Shown here: positions 1 through 5,057 of the stretch, piece by piece
How the letters are laid out: each line of letters starts with the position of its first letter
How positions within the stretch are numbered: the stretch's first letter is position 1
Assembly: GCA_029986975.1 (NCBI GenBank)
Contig: DALTWR010000075.1
Span: forward strand, 1-5,424
Reading direction: 5' to 3'
DNA length: 5,424 bases
Source: Methanocorpusculum sp.
GTDB taxonomy: Archaea; Halobacteriota; Methanomicrobia; Methanomicrobiales; Methanocorpusculaceae
Notes under the pieces: model-generated
The model's database searches: none
What the model was told of the DNA's origin: nothing
Seen by the model: only the letters and a program-made list of their open reading frames with translations
Program-made: the position numbers and the translations under genes

Positions 1-38
1 AGAATAACTTCCAATTATTTTGCAGTTATCCAGATGTT

Positions 39-46
39 TTTATAGA
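39..46 (+). promoter_or_regulatory. TATA box of the META lipoprotein gene
   Basis: TTTATAGA lies 27-34 nt before the ATG at 73. Archaeal TATA boxes sit about 23-30 nt before the transcription start, so transcription would begin within a few nt of the ATG. No Shine-Dalgarno sequence is visible before the ATG (the preceding bases are tgtgctacc), which fits a leaderless or nearly leaderless mRNA. A second AT-rich stretch at 54-61 is too close to the start to act as the box. The call rests on motif and spacing only. Confidence 0.45.
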
Positions 47-72
47 ATACTGTCATATAATTATGTGCTACC

Positions 73-867
73 ATGAAACTAATCGGAGTAATCTTAACCG
101 CAGCTGTTGTCTGCGGAGTTGTCCTCACAGCAGGATGCGTTAATGAATTTGAAAATCAGCCCCTCATCGGAACATGGGTCTTAACTGATGACAAACGTGT
201 TACCCTGACGTTTGAAAATGACGGAGCATTTACCGGGCACGCTCAGATTAACTCATACGGCGGGTCGTACACTGCAGCAGGCAGCAGTCTGTTACTTGGA
301 GGAAATGTTTACCGGACTCTGATGGCAGGCTCTCCCATCGACATGGCTTCCGAAGATGAGTATATCAAGGATCTGGCATTCGTAACTTCATACACTGTTG
401 CAGGTTCTGAGCTGAAACTCTTCGACAAAGATGGCAGAGTGCTTTTTATCTTCAATGAAAAAGACGGCAGTGCCTCTGGTGTTTCCGATGAAAACCCGGC
501 ATACTTTGTAAGAGATATTGTTCTTCCGGATTCAATGTCCTGGCAGATGGTAAGCAATCCGAAAGTGACTCTTACCTTCGATGCTGACGGAAACTATGGC
601 GGACATGCACCGGTTAACACATACAGCGGAACGTACTCTCTTCGTGCATCCGAGACTGAACCGCAGGGATTTGTGATTCTTTCTGACCCGTTTAGAACGA
701 AGATGGCAGGAGGTGCAGTAGATATGGCTGCTGAGGATGCGTTCTTTAATGTTCTTCCGAAGGTTGTCTCCTACACTATTGAGTCTTATTCTGATGAGAC
801 TCTGCTGAATCTGATGGACAGTGATGGAAAGACTATTCTGAGATTCTCGGCAGAAATTACTGAGTAA
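73..867 (+). CDS. Lipoprotein with two tandem Cys-less META (HslJ-like) domains
   Basis: This is a 264-residue predicted exported lipoprotein. Residues 1-21 form a short signal peptide (Lys2, hydrophobic core 3-18) ending in a lipobox-like LTAGC with Cys22 as the candidate lipidation site. Two homologous domains follow, about residues 30-128 and 147-262. They share a W near the start, T-x-T-F, G-H-A-x-x-N-[ST]-Y (55-62 and 177-184), R-T-x-M-A-G (81-86 and 208-213), D-M-A-x-E-D (90-95 and 217-222), S-Y-T and a closing L-x-F strand. This is the META/HslJ pattern, but the usual GCN and MAC cysteines are replaced (A-x-x-N and MAG) in both copies. META domains are found in bacterial heat-shock and secreted proteins and their biochemical role is poorly defined, so no specific function is assigned. 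The gene appears monocistronic with its own promoter. ATG73 is chosen because it gives the signal peptide directly. Confidence 0.8.
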   Translation: MKLIGVILTAAVVCGVVLTAGCVNEFENQPLIGTWVLTDDKRVTLTFENDGAFTGHAQINSYGGSYTAAGSSLLLGGNVYRTLMAGSPIDMASEDEYIKDLAFVTSYTVAGSELKLFDKDGRVLFIFNEKDGSASGVSDENPAYFVRDIVLPDSMSWQMVSNPKVTLTFDADGNYGGHAPVNTYSGTYSLRASETEPQGFVILSDPFRTKMAGGAVDMAAEDAFFNVLPKVVSYTIESYSDETLLNLMDSDGKTILRFSAEITE

Positions 868-1027
868 AGGAGTTACGCGGTCTTAAAATACCAGTAATAG
901 AGGAGGAGTTATCACAAAGCAGAAAAATCAGTGATGATTAGATCCCGGCGTTTACACTGCCGGATTTAAGGAACATACTTAACTCTCCACTTCTTTCCCT
1001 CATCCAAATGCCATTGCTGAACCGAGT

Positions 1028-1060
1028 AGAGTGAATGAAAACATTCACTCTTGTTTTTTT
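1028..1060 (+). terminator. Hairpin plus T-tract terminator
   Basis: A perfect 10-bp stem pairs 1028-1037 with 1042-1051 around an AAAA loop, and is followed by TTGTTTTTTT at 1051-1060. This is a textbook intrinsic terminator shape on the + strand. Archaeal termination mainly needs the U-tract, which is present, and the hairpin strengthens the call. It lies about 160 nt after the stop codon of the lipoprotein gene, so it either ends a long 3' UTR or ends a separate short transcript. In the other direction no T-run follows the stem, so it is not a good terminator for putP. Confidence 0.75.
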
Positions 1061-1182
1061 AGGGTATGTGTAATTTATTCAATACTTATCTGAATATTGT
1101 CGACTCGTCGGAGCTACAGACAATACGTGCCGACAAAAACAACCGTCACTCTTCCAAAGAAAAGAGCTGAATAATTATGAAT

Positions 1183-1188
1183 AAAAAA
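1183..1188 (-). terminator. T6 tract just after putP
   Basis: On the minus strand a run of six T follows the putP stop codon by about 8 nt, enough for U-tract termination in archaea. Farther on in the same direction are a weak 5-bp hairpin (1149-1153 with 1162-1166) and a T5 run (1135-1139), which could be a second termination point. No strong stem adjoins the T6 run. Confidence 0.4.
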
Positions 1189-1196
1189 TAGAAGAC

Positions 1197-2711
1197 TTAG
1201 GTCTTCTGGTTACTGAGCTCTTTGGCATACTCGTCATAGAGATCAGTAACTTCCTTCTCCGGCGGAGAAGTAATCTTTGTTACAATGTAGATACAGAGTA
1301 AGGAAACAATAACTCCCGGAACCATTTCGTAGAGAGGGTTTCCAAATATTCCTTCAACAACGAAGTACCAGAGACATGCAGTAATACCTCCGCCGAGAAT
1401 ACCTGCAAGTGCTCCCTGCCAGTTCATTCTCTTCCAGAACAGACCCACTAAGATAACAGAACCGAAGGAAGCTCCAAATCCTGCCCATGCGAAGGACACA
1501 ATACCAAAGACAGAACTGTTAGGATCAAGTGCCAAAGTAAATGCGATTGCTGCAACAAGCAGAACTGCAAACTTGGAAACCAGCAGAACCTCTTTGTCGG
1601 TTGCCTTCTTTCTAAAGATAGTCTTGTATAAATCCTGAGAAACTGACGAAGATGCTGCAAGCATCTGGGAAGATGCCGTACTCATAATTGCGCCTAAGAT
1701 ACCACAGTAGATGATACCTGCGATGAATGGAATAATACCAACAGTAGCTCCTGTCATGTCAATAAAGACCGTTTCTGCATCAGCAAGCGGGGTGCTGAAG
1801 AACACCTGACCGACAAGTCCGATAAAGATAGCTGCTGCCATAGAGATGATAACCCAGACCATAGCAATCTTACGGGCACGCGGAATCTCTTCCGGCTTTT
1901 CAATACCCATGAATCTGGGTAAGATATGCGGCTGACCGAAGTAGCCGAACGCCCATGCAAGACCGGACACAATAGTAAAGACCGAGATAAACTCAAAGGT
2001 CTGAGTTGCCGGATTGAACTCATGGAACGGAGAAAGCATCATCGGGTCAAAGTTGACTGCTGCGCCATTTCCGGTAAGTAAAACAAGACCGATAATCGGC
2101 ACAAGAATCAGTGCGAAGAACATCAGACATGCCTGAATGGTATCAGTAATGCAGACTGCCCTGAATCCGCCGATGAATGTATAGATAACGACAATCGCTG
2201 CTCCTATTACCATTGCGACAGTGTAGTCGAGACCAAAGATGGAATGGAACAGTTTTCCGCCTGCTGCAAACTGGGATGCAGTGTAAACAATAAAGAATAC
2301 AATGATAAAAATCGATGAGATTGCAGAGGTGATTGCTTTCTTGTCCCCGAATCTGTTCTTAAAGAACTCAGGGATAGTAATCGAGTCTTTTGCCTTGTGG
2401 GTGAAGATTCTAAGGCGTTTTGCAACGAGTTTCCAGTTCAGATATGTACCGATAGCTAAACCGACCGCAGTCCATCCGGCAGAAGACATTCCTGTTAAAT
2501 ATGCAACTCCCGGCAGACCTAACAGAAGCCAGCCGCTCATATCTGAGGCTTCCGCAGACATTGCAGATACAAAGTAGTGCAGCTTTCTGCCGCCTAAGAT
2601 GTAATCGCTTGCGGATTTGTTTTTATTCATGTAGAAAAAACCGACACCGATCATGACAAGGAAGTACACCACGAACGCTGCGATAATTCCTATTAATGCT
2701 GTTGATTCCAC
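1197..2711 (-). CDS. putP: Sodium/proline symporter (SSS family)
   Basis: Member of the sodium:solute symporter family, expected to import proline with Na+ across the cytoplasmic membrane. Its 504 residues match the ~500 of E. coli PutP. Similarity runs along the whole protein: DYILGGR (36-42), ASDMSGWLL (55-63) with Asp57 at the position of the essential E. coli Asp55, NWKLVAKRLR (92-101), YTFIGGFRAV...TDT (177-191, Asp190 matching Asp187), the signature GYFGQPHIL (256-264) and MSTASSQ (343-349), whose Ser344-Thr345 match the Na2-site pair Ser340-Thr341. About 13 membrane helices are expected, and the C-terminal tail (about 485-504) is charged. The start is GTG at 2711, with GGAG 8 nt upstream (2720-2723) and an in-frame stop farther upstream; the first ATG (Met20) would cut into the first helix. 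Proline specificity is inferred from overall resemblance; osmoprotection or nitrogen supply are possible roles. Confidence 0.93.
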   Translation of the reverse strand: MESTALIGIIAAFVVYFLVMIGVGFFYMNKNKSASDYILGGRKLHYFVSAMSAEASDMSGWLLLGLPGVAYLTGMSSAGWTAVGLAIGTYLNWKLVAKRLRIFTHKAKDSITIPEFFKNRFGDKKAITSAISSIFIIVFFIVYTASQFAAGGKLFHSIFGLDYTVAMVIGAAIVVIYTFIGGFRAVCITDTIQACLMFFALILVPIIGLVLLTGNGAAVNFDPMMLSPFHEFNPATQTFEFISVFTIVSGLAWAFGYFGQPHILPRFMGIEKPEEIPRARKIAMVWVIISMAAAIFIGLVGQVFFSTPLADAETVFIDMTGATVGIIPFIAGIIYCGILGAIMSTASSQMLAASSSVSQDLYKTIFRKKATDKEVLLVSKFAVLLVAAIAFTLALDPNSSVFGIVSFAWAGFGASFGSVILVGLFWKRMNWQGALAGILGGGITACLWYFVVEGIFGNPLYEMVPGVIVSLLCIYIVTKITSPPEKEVTDLYDEYAKELSNQKT

Positions 2712-2719
2712 GTTTTTTA

Positions 2720-2723
2720 CTCC
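2720..2723 (-). promoter_or_regulatory. Ribosome binding site fixing the putP GTG start
   Basis: GGAG on the minus strand with an 8-nt spacer before GTG 2711. It supports the non-ATG start over any internal ATG and implies a leadered putP mRNA, unlike several other genes in this window. Confidence 0.7.
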
Positions 2724-2764
2724 AGTACCAACAAATCCCTACACACCAGTAAGAGATACTTGTA

Positions 2765-2774
2765 ACAGTACTGT
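2765..2774. promoter_or_regulatory. 10-bp palindrome, possible operator in the putP promoter
   Basis: ACAGTACTGT is a perfect palindrome 54-63 nt before the putP start. If the TATA box at 2798-2805 is used toward putP, the transcription start would fall near 2775, placing the palindrome right at the initiation site where a repressor could act. Palindromes of this length also occur by chance, and no regulator is known from this window. Confidence 0.25.
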
Positions 2775-2795
2775 GTAATAATTTGGTTTGAAAGA

Positions 2796-2806
2796 TATTT
2801 ATATAG
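2796..2806. promoter_or_regulatory. TATA box in the divergent putP / J-domain promoter region
   Basis: TTTATATA (2798-2805 on +) reads TATATAAA on the minus strand and is nearly symmetrical. On + it is preceded by purine-rich TTGAAAGA, a plausible BRE, which would place a start near 2828 and give the J-domain gene a leader of about 65 nt. On minus it is preceded by ACAAAC and would place a putP start near 2775 with a leader of about 64 nt. It could serve either gene or both. Orientation is normally set by the BRE, and the + orientation looks slightly better. Confidence 0.5.
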
Positions 2807-2893
2807 TTTGTCTTGTCACTATCAAAATCTGCGAGAGTGGTCTTTTGCCTTTAAGAAAATCCTTTTCCCTTCAAAAAACGATGATATAGTAAT

Positions 2894-3082
2894 ATGGCAG
2901 AACCCATGACAAAAGAAAGAGCCTATAAAATTCTGGGTGTTCCGGAAGGCTCTAACCTAAAGACAATCTCTCTTGCATTCCGAACTCTGCGCGAGAGATA
3001 TCATCCAGACCTTCATCCCGGATTTGGTAAAGAGTATGCAGAAGCCCTCGCAGCATTTGAACTGCTGCAGATGGATGCATAA
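2894..3082 (+). CDS. Minimal stand-alone J-domain (DnaJ-like) protein
   Basis: A 62-residue protein that is nearly all J domain: a first helix around 7-14 (ERAYKILGV), an amphipathic helix II about 22-35 (AFRTLRERY), the invariant HPD at 37-39, and helix III about 46-59 (EYAEALAAFELL). The HPD loop stimulates ATP hydrolysis by DnaK/Hsp70, so a cytoplasmic co-chaperone role is likely. It lacks the G/F linker, zinc-finger and C-terminal client-binding domains of DnaJ, and the domain itself is slightly shorter than the usual ~70 residues because the last helix is missing. No clear ribosome binding site precedes ATG 2894; Met5 (2906) is an alternative start that would leave the domain intact. It is divergent from putP and convergent with cofG, with 21 nt between the two stop codons. 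The protein has no membrane segment or signal peptide. Confidence 0.88.
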   Translation: MAEPMTKERAYKILGVPEGSNLKTISLAFRTLRERYHPDLHPGFGKEYAEALAAFELLQMDA

Positions 3083-3094
3083 CTCATCGGTATA

Positions 3095-3099
3095 TTTTT
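3095..3099 (+). terminator. T-tract after the J-domain gene
   Basis: TTTTT lies 12 nt after the J-domain stop, and a T6 run follows at 3116-3121, already antisense to the lysine codons at the 3' end of cofG. Either could stop + strand transcription by U-tract termination. No hairpin is visible. In the opposite direction cofG has no comparable T-run directly after its stop. Confidence 0.35.
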
Positions 3100-3103
3100 A
3101 GAA

Positions 3104-4078
3104 TTATCCGTACACTTTTTTCTTAAGCACTTCAACAAGCGGAAGAATCCTTTCATCAATCCATTCTGCATTACAGTACTTTTCATACACACAAAGCCGT
3201 TCTGAAAGTTTATATCCCGCAGATGAAACAAGATTATTCAGTTCATCAAGCGCCGGCCAGGGATGTTCCGGATTGATGTAGTCAATCGTAACCGGAGACA
3301 CTCCGCCTAAATCTGTCACCCCGTACTGAAGAATGCGCCCGGCATCCGATAAGTTCGGCGGAATCTGAATGGAAATCTCCTTCGGCAGAATCTCTGCTGC
3401 AAGCTGAAGCGTGTCGGAAAGGGTCTCGACAGCAGCTCCCGGAATATCTGCCATATCAGTGCCGACCTTCGGACAGAAGTTCTGGATAATAACCTCTTGA
3501 ATATGTTTGTGTTTAAGATACAGCTCCCTTATCACCTCAAGCGATTCAATCCTGTCCTCTCTGGTTTCACCAATACCTAAAAGAAGCCCTGTCGTAAAGG
3601 GAATCTTCAGTTTACCTGCGGTATCAATCATCTCGATTCTGACAGTTGGATCTTTTGTCGGGCTGTGGGCATGGGCTGCAACATCAGCTGTGGTCTCCAG
3701 CATAAGCCCCATACTCGCATTGACTTCCCGTAAGTACAGCATCTCCTCCTCACTCATAACCCCTGCATTCGTATGCGGAAGGAGACCGCAGGATAAAGCA
3801 TATTTACCCATCTCATACGCATATTCCAAGATACTGGAAAATCCGAAACGCTTCAGGTGTTCGGTAAATCCCCGTTCCTTTTCAGGATGTTCTCCGAAGG
3901 TAAACAATGCCTCAGTACAGCCGAACTCAGCACCGCGCCGGATGACTTTTTTCACATCATCCTGCCGCATAATACAGCCGTCCTGCACCGGCTCTTTGAA
4001 CGAACAGTATCCGCAGGCGTTTGCACAGACACTTGTAAGCGGCAGGAAGATATTTTTCGAGAAGGTAATCTGTTTCAT
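3104..4078 (-). CDS. cofG: FO synthase subunit 1 (radical SAM), F420 biosynthesis
   Basis: 7,8-Didemethyl-8-hydroxy-5-deazariboflavin (FO) synthase subunit CofG. With CofH it builds the deazaflavin chromophore of coenzyme F420, the hydride carrier of methanogenesis, from a ribityl-diaminouracil and tyrosine. The 324-residue length is normal. Near the N-terminus the radical SAM motif CxxxCxxC is Cys18, Cys22, Cys25 (4Fe-4S cluster), followed by the family-typical FTFGEHPE (59-66), PHTNAGVMS (101-109), LETTA (127-131), GLLLGIGET (164-172), IPPNL (239-243) and GGVSPVTIDYINPEHPW (258-274). All key cysteines are present. Its ATG overlaps the stop codon of the upstream membrane-protein gene in ATGA, and the sequence before it has no Shine-Dalgarno, so translation is probably coupled. 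The partner cofH is not in this window. The tyrosine-condensing CofH is a paralogue, but the GGVSPVT-type C-terminal motif points to CofG. Confidence 0.95.
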   Translation of the reverse strand: MKQITFSKNIFLPLTSVCANACGYCSFKEPVQDGCIMRQDDVKKVIRRGAEFGCTEALFTFGEHPEKERGFTEHLKRFGFSSILEYAYEMGKYALSCGLLPHTNAGVMSEEEMLYLREVNASMGLMLETTADVAAHAHSPTKDPTVRIEMIDTAGKLKIPFTTGLLLGIGETREDRIESLEVIRELYLKHKHIQEVIIQNFCPKVGTDMADIPGAAVETLSDTLQLAAEILPKEISIQIPPNLSDAGRILQYGVTDLGGVSPVTIDYINPEHPWPALDELNNLVSSAGYKLSERLCVYEKYCNAEWIDERILPLVEVLKKKVYG

Positions 4079-4287
4079 TTTTCAGGAGTTATTTTAGATG
4101 ATGTATCCGGATATTTTCTTGCAAAGTAGAATACAACAAATGATAAGATAAGAGAGAGTGCGGCTATGATATAGAGATAAACACCGAACTCTCCCATAAT
4201 TAATCCGATAATCGCTGAAAGGATTGCAACAATCAGACAGCCGCCGGATAGCTGGGTAAGTTTTTTTCGCGGAGATTCTTCAGTCAT
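4075..4287 (-). CDS. Small two-helix membrane protein, function unknown
   Basis: A 70-residue protein I do not recognise. It has a basic N-terminus (RKK 7-9), two hydrophobic segments (about 17-32 and 36-55) with a short turn containing Glu33, then RKYPD and a short charged tail. By the positive-inside rule both ends should face the cytoplasm. Its stop overlaps the cofG start by 4 nt (ATGA), so the two genes are almost certainly co-transcribed. Nothing in the sequence ties the protein to F420 synthesis beyond that position. An AGGAG (4304-4308) lies 16 nt before ATG 4287, farther than normal, and an in-frame TAA just upstream prevents an earlier start. It resembles generic small AtpZ-like or DUF membrane proteins only in having two helices. 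Confidence 0.75.
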   Translation of the reverse strand: MTEESPRKKLTQLSGGCLIVAILSAIIGLIMGEFGVYLYIIAALSLILSFVVFYFARKYPDTSSKITPEK

Positions 4288-4303
4288 TTCTTATCTATTG
4301 TTT

Positions 4304-4342
4304 CTCCTGCCGCATAAAGTACACGCTTTATTAAACGTGCGG
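4304..4342 (-). promoter_or_regulatory. Possible structured leader before the membrane protein-cofG unit
   Basis: On the minus strand CCGCA (4342-4338) can pair with TGCGG (4314-4310), enclosing a second small stem TAAAG/CTTTA (4330-4326 with 4319-4315). The closing arm abuts AGGAG (4308-4304). The same stretch holds TTTAATAA (4335-4328), which could instead be a TATA box for the unit, placing the start near 4303. These readings compete, and both are weak. Confidence 0.25.
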
Positions 4343-4348
4343 AAAAAA
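4343..4348 (-). terminator. T6 tract directly after tbp
   Basis: A run of six T on the minus strand starts 2 nt after the tbp stop codon. U-tracts alone can end archaeal transcription, so tbp may be separated from the downstream membrane protein-cofG unit, although read-through is possible. The CCGCA inverted repeat lies after the run and not before it, so this is not a bacterial-type hairpin terminator. Confidence 0.45.
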
Positions 4349-4350
4349 GA

Positions 4351-4911
4351 TTATATGAGATTAAGTTTTTCTAAGTTGGTATAAATAATCTCGACTGCCC
4401 GCTGTGCACTTTCTTCCGATTTGCCGCCGGTGATAATGAGTTTTCCTGAACCGAATAAGAGAACAACTGTTTTCGGGTCGTCAATACGGTAAACAAGACC
4501 GGGGAACTGTTCCGGTTCGTACTCAATTTTATCAAGACTTAAACTCATGGCAATCTTATTCAGGTTGACATGAGTGCCGAGATCAGCGGAGATTACCATG
4601 TTCTGTACATTACATTCAGGATTTTCCGGAATCTCAGTATAGACAGTTTTCAGTTTTTCTACCAGATTTTTCAGTCCCGTTGATAACACTTCCTGACTTT
4701 TTGCGCCGGTCAGGACAACTTTTCCGGAATTAAAGAGAAGAGCTGCAAGCTTAGGATTTTCCATACGGATGACAACGCCTGGAAAACGCCTTCTATTGTA
4801 GTCTGCTTCCGGCAGTTTTTCTGAGATTAAATTCAAATCAAGAGAGTCACTCAGTTTCGTAGAGGCAACGATATTCTCTATTTTTGTAGGTATCTGCAAA
4901 CCAGGTTTCAT
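4351..4911 (-). CDS. tbp: TATA-binding protein (TBP)
   Basis: Basal transcription factor that binds and bends the TATA box and recruits TFB and RNA polymerase. The 186 residues form the two-fold repeat of archaeal TBPs: repeat 1 about 10-88 (KIENIVAST ... FPGVVIRM ... SGKVVLTGAKS) and repeat 2 about 101-180 (NVQNMVISADLG ... FPGLVYRI ... SGKLIITGGKS). The four phenylalanines that wedge into DNA are all present (Phe43, Phe60, Phe136, Phe153, with 17-residue spacing in each repeat). Repeat 1 is basic around YNRRRFPG, and there is no acidic C-terminal tail; the protein ends NLEKLNLI. ATG 4911 is chosen because it gives normal TBP length and a TATA box (4934-4941) 23-30 nt upstream. In-frame starts at 4944 (ATG) and 4998 (TTG) would add residues foreign to TBP and be translated across the promoter. 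GGGGAGG (4925-4931) lies 13 nt before the start. Confidence 0.97.
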   Translation of the reverse strand: MKPGLQIPTKIENIVASTKLSDSLDLNLISEKLPEADYNRRRFPGVVIRMENPKLAALLFNSGKVVLTGAKSQEVLSTGLKNLVEKLKTVYTEIPENPECNVQNMVISADLGTHVNLNKIAMSLSLDKIEYEPEQFPGLVYRIDDPKTVVLLFGSGKLIITGGKSEESAQRAVEIIYTNLEKLNLI

Positions 4912-4933
4912 TAATAATAAATATCCTCCCCAG

Positions 4934-4941
4934 TATATAAA
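4934..4941 (-). promoter_or_regulatory. tbp TATA box
   Basis: TTTATATA on the minus strand spans -30 to -23 relative to the A of ATG 4911, exactly where archaeal boxes sit if transcription starts at the ATG itself. Purine-rich GGAGAATG precedes it and can serve as BRE. This implies a leaderless tbp mRNA, in which case the GGGGAGG between box and ATG would not be in the transcript. A second AT-rich candidate near 5037-5048 could give a leader of roughly 100 nt. Confidence 0.55.
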
Positions 4942-4989
4942 CATTCTCCTGCCTGCGGTTCTATCTGCCGGATGAAACAGTAACTGATA

Positions 4990-5024
4990 GACAAACAAAA
5001 AGCATCTCTCCGATGACAGAGATG
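4990..5024 (-). terminator. Hairpin plus T-tract between tfs and tbp
   Basis: On the minus strand CATCTCT (5024-5018) pairs perfectly with AGAGATG (5009-5003) around an 8-nt loop, followed by CTTTTTGTTTGTC. It lies about 35 nt after the tfs stop, so it most likely ends the tfs transcript before tbp. If read-through occurs it would act as an attenuator for tbp. Confidence 0.65.
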
Positions 5025-5057
5025 GTAAAATAAGAAATTTATAAAATTTTATGGGTT

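Larger units (their letters stand above)
868..1196. other. Non-coding gap with several inverted repeats
   Basis: These 329 bases between convergent genes contain no protein gene I can support. The left part holds possible hairpins at 909-937 (ATCAC/GTGAT core) and 942-966 (CCGGC at 945-949 with GCCGG at 959-963, one bulged C), followed by the terminator at 1028-1060. The motif AGGAGTTA occurs twice (868-875 and 904-911) with no start codon at usable distance. A weak TATA-like TTAAAATA lies at 883-890. The right part has nested inverted repeats: TATTGTC 1095-1101 with GACAATA 1119-1125, and GTCGG 1107-1111 with CCGAC 1130-1134. The 868-1060 part may be a long 3' UTR of the lipoprotein gene or a small RNA; sequence alone cannot tell which. 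Confidence 0.5.

Noticed and set aside
864..941. Open frame of about 25 codons reading KELRGLKIPVIEEELS and onward
   Set aside because: No start codon, overlaps the lipoprotein stop, and is short enough to be chance.
934..976. Tiny ORFs on both strands (11 codons from 934 on +, 12 codons from 976 on -)
   Set aside because: Too short to support. The minus one has a GGAGA at reasonable distance but lies in a likely hairpin region with no homology signal.
2302..2577. 91-codon frame on + inside putP, and other frames within putP
   Set aside because: All are shadows of the putP reading frame, with no domain, promoter or ribosome binding site.
3507..4097. 196-codon open frame on the + strand across cofG
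   Set aside because: It is wholly antisense to a clear CofG with intact motifs, has no recognisable domain, and is explained by cofG codon bias leaving the opposite strand open.
2765..4986. Similar ACAGTA-centred motifs upstream of putP (2765-2774) and tbp (4977-4986), considered as a shared regulator site
   Set aside because: The tbp copy is not a matching palindrome and the same bases also occur inside cofG near 3173, so the resemblance is probably chance.
4912..4998. N-terminal extension of TBP from an in-frame TTG (or ATG at 4944)
   Set aside because: The extra residues do not belong to the TBP fold, normal TBP length begins at 4911, and the extension would run through the TATA box.
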